From positions 1 through 64,000 of the forward strand of contig CALZUA010000010.1 in NCBI GenBank assembly GCA_945829235.1: DNA of 64,000 bases, read 5' to 3'. This document shows positions 28,206 through 37,369 of the stretch, piece by piece. The position numbers and the translations under genes are program-made. The stretch's first letter is position 1; each line of letters starts with the position of its first letter. The stretch is from an uncultured Clostridia bacterium (lineage in GTDB: Bacteria; Bacillota; Clostridia; Oscillospirales; Ruminococcaceae). The notes beneath the pieces are model-generated. The model saw only the letters and a program-made list of their open reading frames with translations. It made no database searches and was not told the DNA's origin.

Positions 28206-30698
28206 TTAATGCACATCAAACCAAGTTTTTCCAATTTTTGCGTCACACGGGAGCGGAACACCGAGTTTTACAGCATTTTCCATTTCCTCGCGCAGAATTT
28301 TGGCGGCGTTCTCTGCGAGATTTTTGGGTGCTTCGACAATCAGCTCATCGTGAACCTGCAAAATCAGCCGCGCCTCGGGAAGCTCCTTTTTGAGCCGGTT
28401 GTACACCCTAATCATCGCGATTTTGATGATATCGGCGGCGGTACCCTGAATGGGCGTGTTCATCGCAATCCGCTTCCCGAGCGCCTTGACGGTCTTGTTG
28501 GTCGCGAGAATTTCGGGGATAAACCGCCTTCTTCCAAAAAATGTCACCGCGTAGCCTGTCGCCTCGGCGGATTTTACAACATTTTCCATATACTGCTTAA
28601 CGCCCGAAAAATGCTCGAGATAATCCTCGATGTACTTTTTCGCCTCGGCAACGCTCGAACCGATGTCCTTAGCGAGCGAAAACGCGCCGATGCCGTACAC
28701 GATGCCGAAATTCACGGCTTTCGCCTTGCGGCGGGTATCCGCGTCAATCCACTCCTCGGGCAGTCCAAACACGCTCGCGGCGGTTTCCGTGTGGATATCG
28801 CGCCCCTCCTCAAACGTTTTCGTCATCACCTCATCGTGGGCGAGCGCCGCAAGAACGCGAAGCTCGATTTGGCTGTAATCCGCGTCACAGAGCAGTTTCC
28901 CGTCACCCGCGGTGAAAAATTTGCGGAAATTCCGACCGATTTCCGTGCGAACCGGTATATTCTGAATATTCGGCTCAGCTGAACTTATTCGACCGGTACG
29001 AGTTTCGGTCTGCTTGAAGGTCGTGTACATTCGCCCGTCCTCGGAAACCGCGCCGAGAAGCCCCTTGACGTAGGTGTTGTAGAGCTTCGAGAGCTTGCGC
29101 CAGTCGAGGATTTTCCGGACAATCGGGTGATATTTTTCGATTTCTTCGAGGGTGTCACTGTCGGTTGACCAACCGGTTTTGCGCTTTTTGCCCGCGGGCA
29201 AACCGAGCTCCTCGAACAGCACCGTGCCGATTTGCTTCGGGCTTCCGACGTTGAATTTATGCCCTGCGAGGTCGAAAATTTCGCTCTCGATTTCGGCGAT
29301 TTTCGGGAGAATTTCCTCGCCAAATGCAGTCAAACTGTCGGCATCGGCGGCAATTCCTACTATTTCCATCGATGAAAGAACTTCGGCAAGCGGGATTTCG
29401 ATTTCGCGCAGGACCTTGAGCATTCCATTAGCGCAAATATCGGCAAAAAGCGCGTTGCAGAGCCGTTTCAAGCGCACGTTCGGTTCACCGTCAACGCCGT
29501 ATTTCTCGTAAAGCCGCGCCAGCTCGTAATCCTTCGCGTTCACGTCCAGCAAATACGCCGCCAAAGTCGCGTCAAAAGTGACGTTTTTCATCTCGACATT
29601 CTGCTTCAGACAGCGATAAAACAGTGCTTTTGCGTTGTCGGTGTGCTTTGGCTCGTCGTTTTTGAGAACATCAAGCGGGTTTTCAAGACGCTCGTTTCCT
29701 CTGTAAACAAAAATTTCGTCATTTTCCACAAAAACCGTGAGCGCGTCCTCATCGAAAACTGCGTCATCGGCAACAATCGGCGGTATATCAAGCTTTTCTG
29801 CGGTTTTGGGTGCGGCGATTTCAACCTTTTTCGCGGCTGTTCCGTCAAGACCGAGCTTTTTGACCGCGCTGTTCATTTCCAGTTCCTGTAAAATGCCTTT
29901 AGCAGTTTCCTTGTCACCCTCGCCGATAGCGTAATCGTCCAAGTTCTCCGAAATCGGCGCTGTTAAGCAAATCTCTCCGAGTTTTCTCGATAATTCGGCG
30001 CTGTCTTTTCCGGATTCCAGCTTTTTTCTTATACTCGGAGTAATCTCAATTTCGTCAATATGCTGATAGATATAATCAACAGCATGGTACTTTTGCACAA
30101 GAGAAAGCGCGGTTTTTTCACCAATACCGGCAACTCCGGGGATATTGTCGGAGCTGTCGCCCATCAGCGCCTTGACCTCGAGCATCTCTCGCGGTTCAAC
30201 TCCGTACACCTCGCGAATTTTTTCCGGTGTGTAAAAAACGTCCTCCTTGTTGGCGGCAAGCCGCACTGTTACTCGTTCTCCGACAAGCTGGAAGCTGTCG
30301 CGGTCGCCTGTGCTGATTAGGCACTCACCGCCCTTTTCCGAGCAAACGCGCGAAAGCGTGCCGATGATATCGTCCGCCTCGTAGCCCTCGCACTCCACGA
30401 TTTTCACGCCGAGCGCGCGCAAAATATCCTTGATAATCGGCATCTGCATCGCCAGCTCGTCGGGCATTTTGTGTCGCCCCGCCTTGTAATCGGTGTACAT
30501 TTTGTGGCGGAATGTCGGCGATTTCAGGTCAAACGCCGCGGCAATTCTGTCGGGATTTTCCTCCTTAACCAGCTTCATATAGATGTTCAAAAAGCCCGTG
30601 AGCGCGTTTGTGAACACACCTTTCTTGTTGGACAGGAGCCTTATCCCGTAAAACGCGCGGTTCATTATACTGTTGCCGTCAATCAAAAGAAGCTTCAT
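28206..30698 (-). CDS. polA: DNA polymerase I
   Basis: 830 residues. N-terminal 5'-3' exonuclease (LLIDGNSIMNRAFYGI, GYEADDIIGTLSR, GDRDSFQLV, GDSSDNIPGVAGIGEKTA), a middle domain with the 3'-5' exonuclease fold but without its acidic motifs, and a full polymerase domain: motif A DYSQIELRVLAALA, motif B RRKAKAVNFGIVYGIG, motif C LQVHDELIVEAP. So it should fill gaps and remove primers but not proofread, as in many Firmicutes. ATG at 30698 follows AAGGAG; the ORF track's 7-codon extension is not needed. Confidence 0.97.
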   Translation of the reverse strand: MKLLLIDGNSIMNRAFYGIRLLSNKKGVFTNALTGFLNIYMKLVKEENPDRIAAAFDLKSPTFRHKMYTDYKAGRHKMPDELAMQMPIIKDILRALGVKIVECEGYEADDIIGTLSRVCSEKGGECLISTGDRDSFQLVGERVTVRLAANKEDVFYTPEKIREVYGVEPREMLEVKALMGDSSDNIPGVAGIGEKTALSLVQKYHAVDYIYQHIDEIEITPSIRKKLESGKDSAELSRKLGEICLTAPISENLDDYAIGEGDKETAKGILQELEMNSAVKKLGLDGTAAKKVEIAAPKTAEKLDIPPIVADDAVFDEDALTVFVENDEIFVYRGNERLENPLDVLKNDEPKHTDNAKALFYRCLKQNVEMKNVTFDATLAAYLLDVNAKDYELARLYEKYGVDGEPNVRLKRLCNALFADICANGMLKVLREIEIPLAEVLSSMEIVGIAADADSLTAFGEEILPKIAEIESEIFDLAGHKFNVGSPKQIGTVLFEELGLPAGKKRKTGWSTDSDTLEEIEKYHPIVRKILDWRKLSKLYNTYVKGLLGAVSEDGRMYTTFKQTETRTGRISSAEPNIQNIPVRTEIGRNFRKFFTAGDGKLLCDADYSQIELRVLAALAHDEVMTKTFEEGRDIHTETAASVFGLPEEWIDADTRRKAKAVNFGIVYGIGAFSLAKDIGSSVAEAKKYIEDYLEHFSGVKQYMENVVKSAEATGYAVTFFGRRRFIPEILATNKTVKALGKRIAMNTPIQGTAADIIKIAMIRVYNRLKKELPEARLILQVHDELIVEAPKNLAENAAKILREEMENAVKLGVPLPCDAKIGKTWFDVH

Positions 30699-30731
30699 TA
30701 TTATACTCCTTGTAATCAATTTTGTGCAAAA

Positions 30732-31289
30732 TCACGATAGTCTGATGTTCTTAATAAATTTTCTCGGCAATTTCTTCAACAAAAGCATTGTGAGAAACCC
30801 CGTGAAAATCCCGCCGATAACCGCCGAAGCAAGTAGCACCGGCGTATACGCAAGCACGAATTTTGAGCCGTAAAACAGCACTGCGACAAGCATTTGCCCC
30901 GCGATGTGAAAAATCGCGCCGCAAACTGCGGTGAACGGGAGAAATTGCAAGTCAAACAGGAACTCCGCTTTGCCTTTCGGGAACAGGCTTCGCGCCGCGA
31001 ACATCGCCGTACACGCGAGCACTCCCCCGGCAAGCCCGTAAGCCGCGCTCAGAAGCGAACCCGTGACCAGCGCCGCCAGAAAACAGCGCAAAACTGCGAT
31101 TATGTACGCGTCCCAAATCCGCCACGCGCCACCGATGTACAACACGAAAAGCGTGACGATGTTGCCCAGTCCCACGCGTATTCCCGGTATTGGCACGAAC
31201 GGCGGCAAAAGCGTTTCCAGCGCGGAAAGCGCCGCCGCGATGCAGATAAAAAGCGCTTCGATACAAAGTTTTTTTACGGTAATTTTCAC
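30732..31289 (-). CDS. Gx transporter family membrane protein
   Basis: 185 residues with about five hydrophobic helices. PGIRVGLGNIVTLFVLY and LGGFLTSLLSAAYGLAGG-like LVTGSLLSAAYGLAGGVLA are typical of the Gx transporter family (COG4769), which is often annotated as heptaprenyl diphosphate synthase component I. Members resemble ECF-type substrate-binding membrane subunits; the substrate is not known. It lies 3 bases after the membrane protein gene and 33 bases before polA. Confidence 0.8.
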   Translation of the reverse strand: MKITVKKLCIEALFICIAAALSALETLLPPFVPIPGIRVGLGNIVTLFVLYIGGAWRIWDAYIIAVLRCFLAALVTGSLLSAAYGLAGGVLACTAMFAARSLFPKGKAEFLFDLQFLPFTAVCGAIFHIAGQMLVAVLFYGSKFVLAYTPVLLASAVIGGIFTGFLTMLLLKKLPRKFIKNIRLS

Positions 31290-31292
31290 GGG

Positions 31293-31904
31293 TTAATTCC
31301 TCAAAATATCGGAAAGCCTGTTCGCAAGCTCGCGCATTTCGCTCGTGAGTTGCGGCAACTTAGGCGGCTCCTCGTCACCCGTGAAATTCTCGATAAGCGG
31401 TGCGTCGGACGGCTGTTCATCGGCAATCGCGCGCAAAAGCGTGTAGTCCTCGCGCTTGATAAGCCGTGCCGAGTAGCCCGCCAAAAACTCCCTGCAAAAC
31501 CAACACCAAAGGCTCACGCACGCCGCCGCAAATCCGATTAGCATAATCCCGCCGCAAACGCCGTAGGCAGGCTCTCGAGTGAGGATACAAGCCACAATTC
31601 CCGCCGCCGTGACAAGAAAATTCAGTATGCACGAAAGCGTTTTCACCGCGGTTGTTCCCCCAACGGCAAAGAACGCGGCAATCATCAAAATCCCCGTGCA
31701 AATCGCTACGGGTACAGCTCCCGAAAAGCCCGTTATAAAGCCAACCGCCGCGCATATCACGCAGACGCTGAGTTGAACGTAAAAACACGCTCTGATGATT
31801 TTGCGGAACTTCGCGAGCTTTCGCTTTTTTGACGCGGCAAAATCCTCGGCAACAGCTCCCGTTGAGTAAAAATGAATGAGCTTTTTCTTCGTTTTGTAAG
31901 TCAT
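31293..31904 (-). CDS. Membrane protein of unknown function
   Basis: 203 residues: a basic cytoplasmic N-terminus (MTYKTKKKLIHFYSTGAVAE), four to five hydrophobic helices between about residues 45 and 145, then a cytoplasmic tail. No family was recognised. The ORF track starts 27 codons earlier inside nadE; ATG at 31904 has ATAGGG upstream and avoids overlap. In the nadE-to-rimI run. Confidence 0.65.
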   Translation of the reverse strand: MTYKTKKKLIHFYSTGAVAEDFAASKKRKLAKFRKIIRACFYVQLSVCVICAAVGFITGFSGAVPVAICTGILMIAAFFAVGGTTAVKTLSCILNFLVTAAGIVACILTREPAYGVCGGIMLIGFAAACVSLWCWFCREFLAGYSARLIKREDYTLLRAIADEQPSDAPLIENFTGDEEPPKLPQLTSEMRELANRLSDILRN

Positions 31905-31923
31905 CTGAAACGCCCTATCCCGT

Positions 31924-33825
31924 TTATCCGTCAATGTTTTCCAACCAAAGCGCAACCTCAGCGTCACTCGGCATCCTGAGGTCACCTCTCGGTGAAACCG
32001 CCGCAGAACCGATTTTCACGCCATCCGGCAAGCAACTCCGCTTGAACTGTTGAGCGAAAAAGCGCTTGTAGAAAACTTTTTCCCACTTGAGAATTATTTC
32101 ATCGGAATAAGCGCCCTTAAACGCGTACTTCGCGAGGCGATAAACCTTACTCGGCGTGAAGCCGTACCTGATGCCGTAGTACAGGAAGAAATCGTGCAAC
32201 TCATACGGTCCTACAAGGTCCTCGGTTTTCTGAGAAATCTCGCCGTTTTCCGCGGGCAACAGCTCGGGGCTTACCGGCGTGTCCAGAATATCGCCGAGAG
32301 CCGTTTTCAGGCGCTCGTCCGCGGCGCTGTCCATACAATACCTCACGATGTGCCGAACCAGCGTTTTCGGCACGGACGAATTTACGCCGTACATACTTAT
32401 GTGGTCGCCGTTGTAGGTTGCCCAGCCGAGCGCAAGCTCCGACAAATCGCCCGTTCCCACAACCAATCCGTTCAAATCGTTCGCCAAATCCATAAGAACC
32501 TGCGTTCTCTCGCGCGCCTGAGCGTTTTCATATGCAACATTAAAGTTGTTTTCATCGTGCGCGATATCCTTGAGGTGCGACTTTACGGTTGCTGTAATAT
32601 CAATCAGCCGAAAATCCACGCCAAGCGCCGTGCAGAGCAGTTCCGCGTTGGATTTTGTGCGGGTTGTTGTGCCGAAACAAGGCATTGAAACGGCGGTGAT
32701 ATCGGTCATCGGTCTGCCCAAAACTTTCAGCGCCTCAACGCTTGCCAGCAGTGCCAAACAAGAGTCCAAGCCGCCCGAAATGCCGATGAGCAACTTTTGG
32801 CAATGCGTGTGTTTAACCCGCTTTGCGAGAGCGTGCGCCTGCATTTCGAGAATTTTCGAGCAACGCGAGTTGTTTGCGCTTCCCTCTGCGGGAACAAACG
32901 GCAACGGCGCGATTATTCGCGTGAGCTTGGTCTGCTCGGTGAACAGAACAAACTGCGCATCGCTCTCGGAGCAATGTCCGCGGAAGGTGGTGTTGCGCAT
33001 TCTCTCGGCGGAGAGCATCGAAACATCGATTTCGGTTATCGTTAAACCGTTGGTGTAGAGCTGTCCCTCGGCGAGGAGCTTTCCGTTCTCGGCGATAATT
33101 CTCGCGCCGCCGAAAACAAGGTCTGTCGTGGATTCGCCCTCGCCTGCTCCCGCGAAAATATACCCGCAGATAAGCCGCGCGGATTGCCCTTTTACAAGGC
33201 TTTCGCGGTACTCAGCCTTGCCGACAAGCTCGTTTGACGCGGAGAGGTTGAGGATAATTATCGCGCCGTCAAGCGCGGCTTTTATGGACGGCGGCTCGGG
33301 TGACCACAAGTCCTCGCAAACCTCAACGGCAAGCGAAAGCTCGGGCAAATTCTCGCATGAGAAAACCAACCCCGAGCCGAACGGCACAACCGCGCCAAAC
33401 AGCTTTATATCGCGCTTTTGGCTGTCGGCGGGAGTAAACCAGCGCATTTCGTAAAATTCGTTGTAATTCGGCAAAAATTTCTTCGGAACAACGCCGAGCA
33501 CGCGACCGTTTTGCAAGATAACAGCGCAGTTATAAAGCTCACCGCCAACGCGAAGCGGAGCGCCAACCGCGACAACAATATCCTTGCCCATTGAAGCGGC
33601 GAGGATTTTTTCGAGAGCGTTTTCCGCGCCGTCAAGGAGAGTTTTCGACAAGAACAAATCCGCGCAGGTGTAACCCGTGACGCAAAGCTCGGGAAGCGCG
33701 AGGATTTTCACGCCGGCGGCGCTTGCTTCGTTTATAAGCTCGATAATTTTTTCTGCGTTATAGGCGCAGTTTGCGACCTTTAAATCGGGCGTTCCCGCCG
33801 CACATTTTATAAAACCGTCTTTCAT
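31924..33825 (-). CDS. nadE: NAD+ synthase, glutamine-hydrolysing
   Basis: Final step of NAD synthesis: amidates nicotinic acid adenine dinucleotide using ATP and ammonia from glutamine. 633 residues. The N-terminal nitrilase-type glutaminase has the Glu (ALPELCVTGYTCADLF), Lys (VPKKFLPNYNEFYE) and Cys (AVEVCEDLW) triad; the C-terminal synthetase has the P-loop-like ISGGLDSCLAL and VGTGDLSELALGW. GGAAGG precedes the ATG. First gene of a long operon reading through polA to rimI, behind a leader of about 340 bases. Confidence 0.96.
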   Translation of the reverse strand: MKDGFIKCAAGTPDLKVANCAYNAEKIIELINEASAAGVKILALPELCVTGYTCADLFLSKTLLDGAENALEKILAASMGKDIVVAVGAPLRVGGELYNCAVILQNGRVLGVVPKKFLPNYNEFYEMRWFTPADSQKRDIKLFGAVVPFGSGLVFSCENLPELSLAVEVCEDLWSPEPPSIKAALDGAIIILNLSASNELVGKAEYRESLVKGQSARLICGYIFAGAGEGESTTDLVFGGARIIAENGKLLAEGQLYTNGLTITEIDVSMLSAERMRNTTFRGHCSESDAQFVLFTEQTKLTRIIAPLPFVPAEGSANNSRCSKILEMQAHALAKRVKHTHCQKLLIGISGGLDSCLALLASVEALKVLGRPMTDITAVSMPCFGTTTRTKSNAELLCTALGVDFRLIDITATVKSHLKDIAHDENNFNVAYENAQARERTQVLMDLANDLNGLVVGTGDLSELALGWATYNGDHISMYGVNSSVPKTLVRHIVRYCMDSAADERLKTALGDILDTPVSPELLPAENGEISQKTEDLVGPYELHDFFLYYGIRYGFTPSKVYRLAKYAFKGAYSDEIILKWEKVFYKRFFAQQFKRSCLPDGVKIGSAAVSPRGDLRMPSDAEVALWLENIDG

Positions 33826-33869
33826 AAAATCAACCTTCCGAAATTAAATTCAAACATTCCCGTGGCAAC

Positions 33870-34085
33870 TCGCGCGAAGCGAAAAAAGTTTTCGGTCAAG
33901 CCTTTTTCAAAAGGCTTGTGGGGCGTGGGGCAAAGCCCCACACTAGAGCGCGGAGCGCGACCACTCGGCGCGTAGCGCAAAATCCAAAAAGAACGCTTTA
34001 TCAAAGTAATCTTTGACAAACCAACTTGAAATCCTGTTAGCGACCATTGCCTAATTTTTTTGCGAACGCAAAAAAATTCGCAAAT
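33870..34085. repeat. Interspersed hairpin repeat, copy 2, in the nadE leader
   Basis: The gene-free stretch 33826-34316 contains four stem-loops in a row: AAGCCTTTTtcAAAAGGCTT, GGGGC-rich GTGGGGCaaaGCCCCAC, a GCGCGGAGCGC palindrome and TTTTTTTGCGaacGCAAAAAAA. The order hairpin, TTGACC, A-rich run, CGCTTCGCG on the minus strand mirrors 5238-5300. It lies inside the predicted nadE 5' leader. Confidence 0.55.
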
Positions 34086-34170
34086 CCCATTCCACAATTC
34101 AAGAACAAGCAAGAAAACTTCAAGCGAGAATTTCCACTTTTTAGTTTTCACATCAAAACAAGTTATAATT

Positions 34171-34199
34171 ATTATACCGCAAAACCGCGATAAAATCAA
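34171..34199 (-). promoter_or_regulatory. Predicted promoter of the nadE-polA-rimI operon
   Basis: Minus strand: TTGATT (34199-34194), 17-base spacer, TATAAT (34176-34171). It implies a leader of about 340 bases before nadE. Confidence 0.65.
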
Positions 34200-34239
34200 G
34201 ACTATTTAGTAAAAAAGCGAGTTTTTTTTACAAATCTTA

Positions 34240-34268
34240 TTGCAATTGTGTGATAAAAATTGTATAAT
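34240..34268 (+). promoter_or_regulatory. Predicted promoter of the 34317 gene
   Basis: TTGCAA, 17-base spacer, TATAAT, 48 bases before the start codon. Confidence 0.65.
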
Positions 34269-34316
34269 AAGTATAATGAGGTTTTATGACGTGAAACGAA
34301 AAGGAGATGTTAGGAA

Positions 34317-34943
34317 ATGGAGTTTGTGAGCGAGAGAACCGCGTTTACAATGCTGTCGGAAACCGTCGTAAAGGCGGGAGTTTCGCTGTTCAACGCAGTG
34401 AAGTACATCTATATGATTGCGGACAAGGATTTCTACAACATAAACGTCAAGGACATTTTCAAGATATCGCTGAAAAACATCACCGACACAACCTGCCTGT
34501 ATAACACGGGAATTAAGCTCGACAAGGAGCGCTGCAAGGAGATGAACTCGCCCGAATATGAGAGAGTTTTGTCGCTTATGGTGTACTCGTTTGCGGTGCG
34601 GTTGCCCGAGCTGAAAAACGTGAAGGTAAACAACCAAACCCTCAACGACAAGCAAATTAAGGCGATTTTCGATATGGTTGTCGCAAAGGGCGCGGGGAAT
34701 TATGACAACGTGATTGTCGATGATTTCGAGGAAATCCGGCGAATGGTGAGAACCGGCAGAGCCGTGCCCGCATATGACGCGGAGTGGTTCAAGAGCTACA
34801 TCTACAGCTACGTTCCCGCGCTCACTGCTATCACCAACAAAAATATGTTCCTTCTCGGAAGCTGTGACATTCTGTTCACGCTGTTTTACAGCGGACTTGA
34901 GGAGGAGCTGAAACGGCTGTTGGAGAGCCTTGTCAGCGGTTGA
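34317..34943 (+). CDS. Unknown cytoplasmic protein
   Basis: 208 residues, mostly helical by composition, no signal peptide or clear membrane segment. I do not recognise it. Features: a Lys/Asn-rich middle (VKVNNQTLNDKQIKAIFDMVV), an acidic patch (VIVDDFEEIRRMVRTG) and an amphipathic end (LEEELKRLLESLVSG). AAAGGAGATGTTAGGAA precedes the ATG and a good promoter lies upstream, so it is very likely expressed. It precedes the SOD-like gene by 62 bases and may share its transcript. Confidence 0.65.
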   Translation: MEFVSERTAFTMLSETVVKAGVSLFNAVKYIYMIADKDFYNINVKDIFKISLKNITDTTCLYNTGIKLDKERCKEMNSPEYERVLSLMVYSFAVRLPELKNVKVNNQTLNDKQIKAIFDMVVAKGAGNYDNVIVDDFEEIRRMVRTGRAVPAYDAEWFKSYIYSYVPALTAITNKNMFLLGSCDILFTLFYSGLEEELKRLLESLVSG

Positions 34944-35005
34944 TTGAATAAAACGCGGGAATTTGTTCAAGCTCATAAGAATATCATCTTTTGAGGTGAT
35001 TTTTT

Positions 35006-35395
35006 ATGAATATGACAAAATTCGCGTTTATCGAACAAGACCGCGCCGTGCTTTACGCTGATATGAACGGTACAAACGGTCACGAGCAAATTAACGGCGG
35101 CGTGTTTGTGTTTAACCTGCCCGAGGGGTTGTATTTTGCGTTGGAGCTGTCGGGGTTGCCGAAAAATCAAGCCCTGCCGTTTCACGTTCACGAGGGCACA
35201 ATCTGCGCGGACGCGGGCGAAAAGGCGATTATCCTCCCCAACGTTAGCTCGGACAGCCGTGGCAACGCGTCAATGCAGTTCTACATCGACAAAACGCGGC
35301 TTTCGGACATCTCGGGCAAAGTCATAATGTTGCACGAGAAAATTGACGGCGATGAACCGAAAATCGCCTGCGGTGTGCTGAAAAGGATACTGTAA
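35006..35395 (+). CDS. Cu/Zn superoxide dismutase-like protein, degenerate metal site
   Basis: 129 residues, no signal peptide. The fold signature is clear: FHVHEG (the first two copper histidines of SodC), a Cys after it, ILPNVSSDSRGNASMQFY, MLHEK (the last copper histidine) and IACGV (the disulfide Cys). The bridging histidine, zinc ligands and catalytic arginine of real Cu/Zn SODs are absent. It may bind copper without dismutase activity, or act as a structural or metal-handling protein. GAGGTGA precedes the ATG. ahcY follows after 24 bases, probably on the same transcript. Confidence 0.75.
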   Translation: MNMTKFAFIEQDRAVLYADMNGTNGHEQINGGVFVFNLPEGLYFALELSGLPKNQALPFHVHEGTICADAGEKAIILPNVSSDSRGNASMQFYIDKTRLSDISGKVIMLHEKIDGDEPKIACGVLKRIL

Positions 35396-35419
35396 AAATT
35401 CATAATTAAGGAGAAAAAT

Positions 35420-36670
35420 ATGGGAATTTCCGAAATTAAAAATCCCGACCTTTGGGAATCGGGTAAACGCAAAATTGACTGGGTTAGAAGAAATATGCCG
35501 CTGTTGAACGGCATCGAGCGCGAATTTCGCGAAACAAAGCCGTTTGCGGGGCTGAAAATCGCGCTTTCCGTTCACCTTGAAGCGAAAACGGCGTACCTCT
35601 GCGAGGTGCTGGCGGCGGGCGGCGCGGATATGTATGTAACCGGCTCAAACCCGCTCTCCACGCAGGACGACGTTGCCGCGGCACTCGCGCACGAGGGACT
35701 TTCCGTGTTCGCGTGGCACGGTACAACCGAGGAGGAGTATTTCTCGCATATCGGCAAGGTTATCGGTGCTGAGCCGAATATCATCATCGATGACGGCGGC
35801 GATTTGGTGAACTATATCCACGAAAAGCGCCCCGACCTTATCCCGAACGTTCTCGGCGGGTGCGAGGAAACAACTACCGGTATTCTGCGCCTGAAAGCAA
35901 TGGACAGCGCAAAGGAGCTGAAATTCCCGATGGCGCTGGTTAACGACGCGGACTGCAAGCACCTTTTCGACAACCGCTACGGCACGGGACAATCCGTCTG
36001 GGACGGCATAAACCGCACAACCAACCTTATCGTTGCGGGAAAGGACGTTGTTGTCGCGGGCTACGGCTGGTGCGGAAAAGGCACGGCAATGCGCGCAAAG
36101 GGCTTGGGCGCGCGCGTTATCGTGACCGAGGTTGACCCGATAAAGGCAATGGAAGCGGTTATGGACGGTTTTCGCGTTATGCCGATGAAAGAAGCCGCAA
36201 AAATCGGCGATTTCTTTGTCACGGTTACCGGCTGTGCGGACGTTATCGGCGAAGAAGCGTTTTTGAATATGAAGGACGGCGCGATTTGCTGTAACGCGGG
36301 ACATTTTGACGTTGAAGTAAATATGAAAAAGCTCCGTGAAATCGCGGTTTCGCACTATGAGGCGCGCAACAACATCGAGGGCTACACGCTCCCGAACGGA
36401 AACACGATTTTCGTTATCGCCGAGGGACGACTTGTTAACCTCGCGGCGGGCGACGGTCACCCCGCAGAGATTATGGATATGAGCTTTGCGATACAGGCAC
36501 TTTGCGCGGAGTATATCGCGAAGAATAAGGAAAAGCGCGCGCTCGGCGAGATGACGTTCAATGTACCGAAAGAAATTGACGGAAAGGTTGCCGAGAGAAA
36601 GCTCCTGTCGTGGGGAATTTCGATAGACAAGCTCACCGAGGAGCAGAAAAAATATCTCGGAAGCAAATAA
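35420..36670 (+). CDS. ahcY: Adenosylhomocysteinase
   Basis: Hydrolyses S-adenosylhomocysteine to adenosine and homocysteine using bound NAD, in the methyl cycle. 416 residues, the short form typical of archaea and Thermotoga. Evident motifs: LSVHLEAKTAYL, ETTTGILRL, NDADCKHLFDNRYGTGQS, the NAD fold VVVAGYGWCGKGTAMRAKGLGA, and NAGHFDVE. AAGGAG precedes the ATG. Many Firmicutes use the Pfs/LuxS route instead. Downstream lie a two-component system and purine nucleoside phosphorylase, which could consume the adenosine or inosine produced. Confidence 0.96.
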   Translation: MGISEIKNPDLWESGKRKIDWVRRNMPLLNGIEREFRETKPFAGLKIALSVHLEAKTAYLCEVLAAGGADMYVTGSNPLSTQDDVAAALAHEGLSVFAWHGTTEEEYFSHIGKVIGAEPNIIIDDGGDLVNYIHEKRPDLIPNVLGGCEETTTGILRLKAMDSAKELKFPMALVNDADCKHLFDNRYGTGQSVWDGINRTTNLIVAGKDVVVAGYGWCGKGTAMRAKGLGARVIVTEVDPIKAMEAVMDGFRVMPMKEAAKIGDFFVTVTGCADVIGEEAFLNMKDGAICCNAGHFDVEVNMKKLREIAVSHYEARNNIEGYTLPNGNTIFVIAEGRLVNLAAGDGHPAEIMDMSFAIQALCAEYIAKNKEKRALGEMTFNVPKEIDGKVAERKLLSWGISIDKLTEEQKKYLGSK

Positions 36671-36691
36671 CGGGAAAGGAAAAATCCGTTT

Positions 36692-37366
36692 ATGTTCAAT
36701 ATACTTGTTGCCGATGATGTGGCGAACATTCGGCGGCTTTACGAGTACACGCTCGAAAAGAACGGCTTCAAGGTGTTCACCGCGGAAAACGGCGAGGCGG
36801 CACTCGATATCATCGAAAAACAACACATTGATTTGATGATACTTGACGTGATGATGCCGAAAAAAGACGGCTACGAGGTGCTCAAAACCCTGCGCGAGAG
36901 CGGCTCGAATCTGCCCGTGCTCATCATCACCGCGAAAGACGCCGCCGAGGATTTGCGGCGCGGGTTTATTCTCGGCACGGACGATTATATGACAAAGCCC
37001 GTTGACGAGATGGAGATGATTTTGCGAATTAAGGCACTGTTGCGCCGAAGCAAAATCGCCGAGGAGCAGAAAATTGTCGCGGGAAGCACCGAGCTTGTTT
37101 ATGACTCGTTTTCGGTGACGGTTGCGGGAGAGCCCGTTGTTCTGCCGAAAAAGGAGTTTCAGATTTTGTTCAAGCTGTTGTCGTTCCCCGGGAAAACCTT
37201 CACGCGTGCCGCGCTTATGGAGGAATTTTGGGAAATGGACTCGGACAGCGAAGCGAGAACCGTTGACGTACACATAAACCGCCTCCGAGAGCGCTTTCGC
37301 GACAACAAGGACTTTGAAATTGTCACCGTGAGAGGACTCGGCTATAAAGCGGAAATAAAGGCTTGA
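36692..37366 (+). CDS. OmpR/PhoB-type response regulator
   Basis: 224 residues. Receiver domain with acidic pocket (VADDVANIRRLYEY), phospho-acceptor Asp in LMILDVMMPKKDGYEV and the Lys of DDYMTKPVDEMEM; then a winged-helix DNA-binding domain (FPGKTFTRAALMEEFW, RTVDVHINRLRERF, VRGLGYKA). It lies 21 bases after ahcY and 3 bases before its sensor kinase. Signal and target genes are unknown; the operon context suggests a link with methyl-cycle or purine metabolism, which is only an inference. Confidence 0.93.
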   Translation: MFNILVADDVANIRRLYEYTLEKNGFKVFTAENGEAALDIIEKQHIDLMILDVMMPKKDGYEVLKTLRESGSNLPVLIITAKDAAEDLRRGFILGTDDYMTKPVDEMEMILRIKALLRRSKIAEEQKIVAGSTELVYDSFSVTVAGEPVVLPKKEFQILFKLLSFPGKTFTRAALMEEFWEMDSDSEARTVDVHINRLRERFRDNKDFEIVTVRGLGYKAEIKA

Positions 37367-37369
37367 TGT

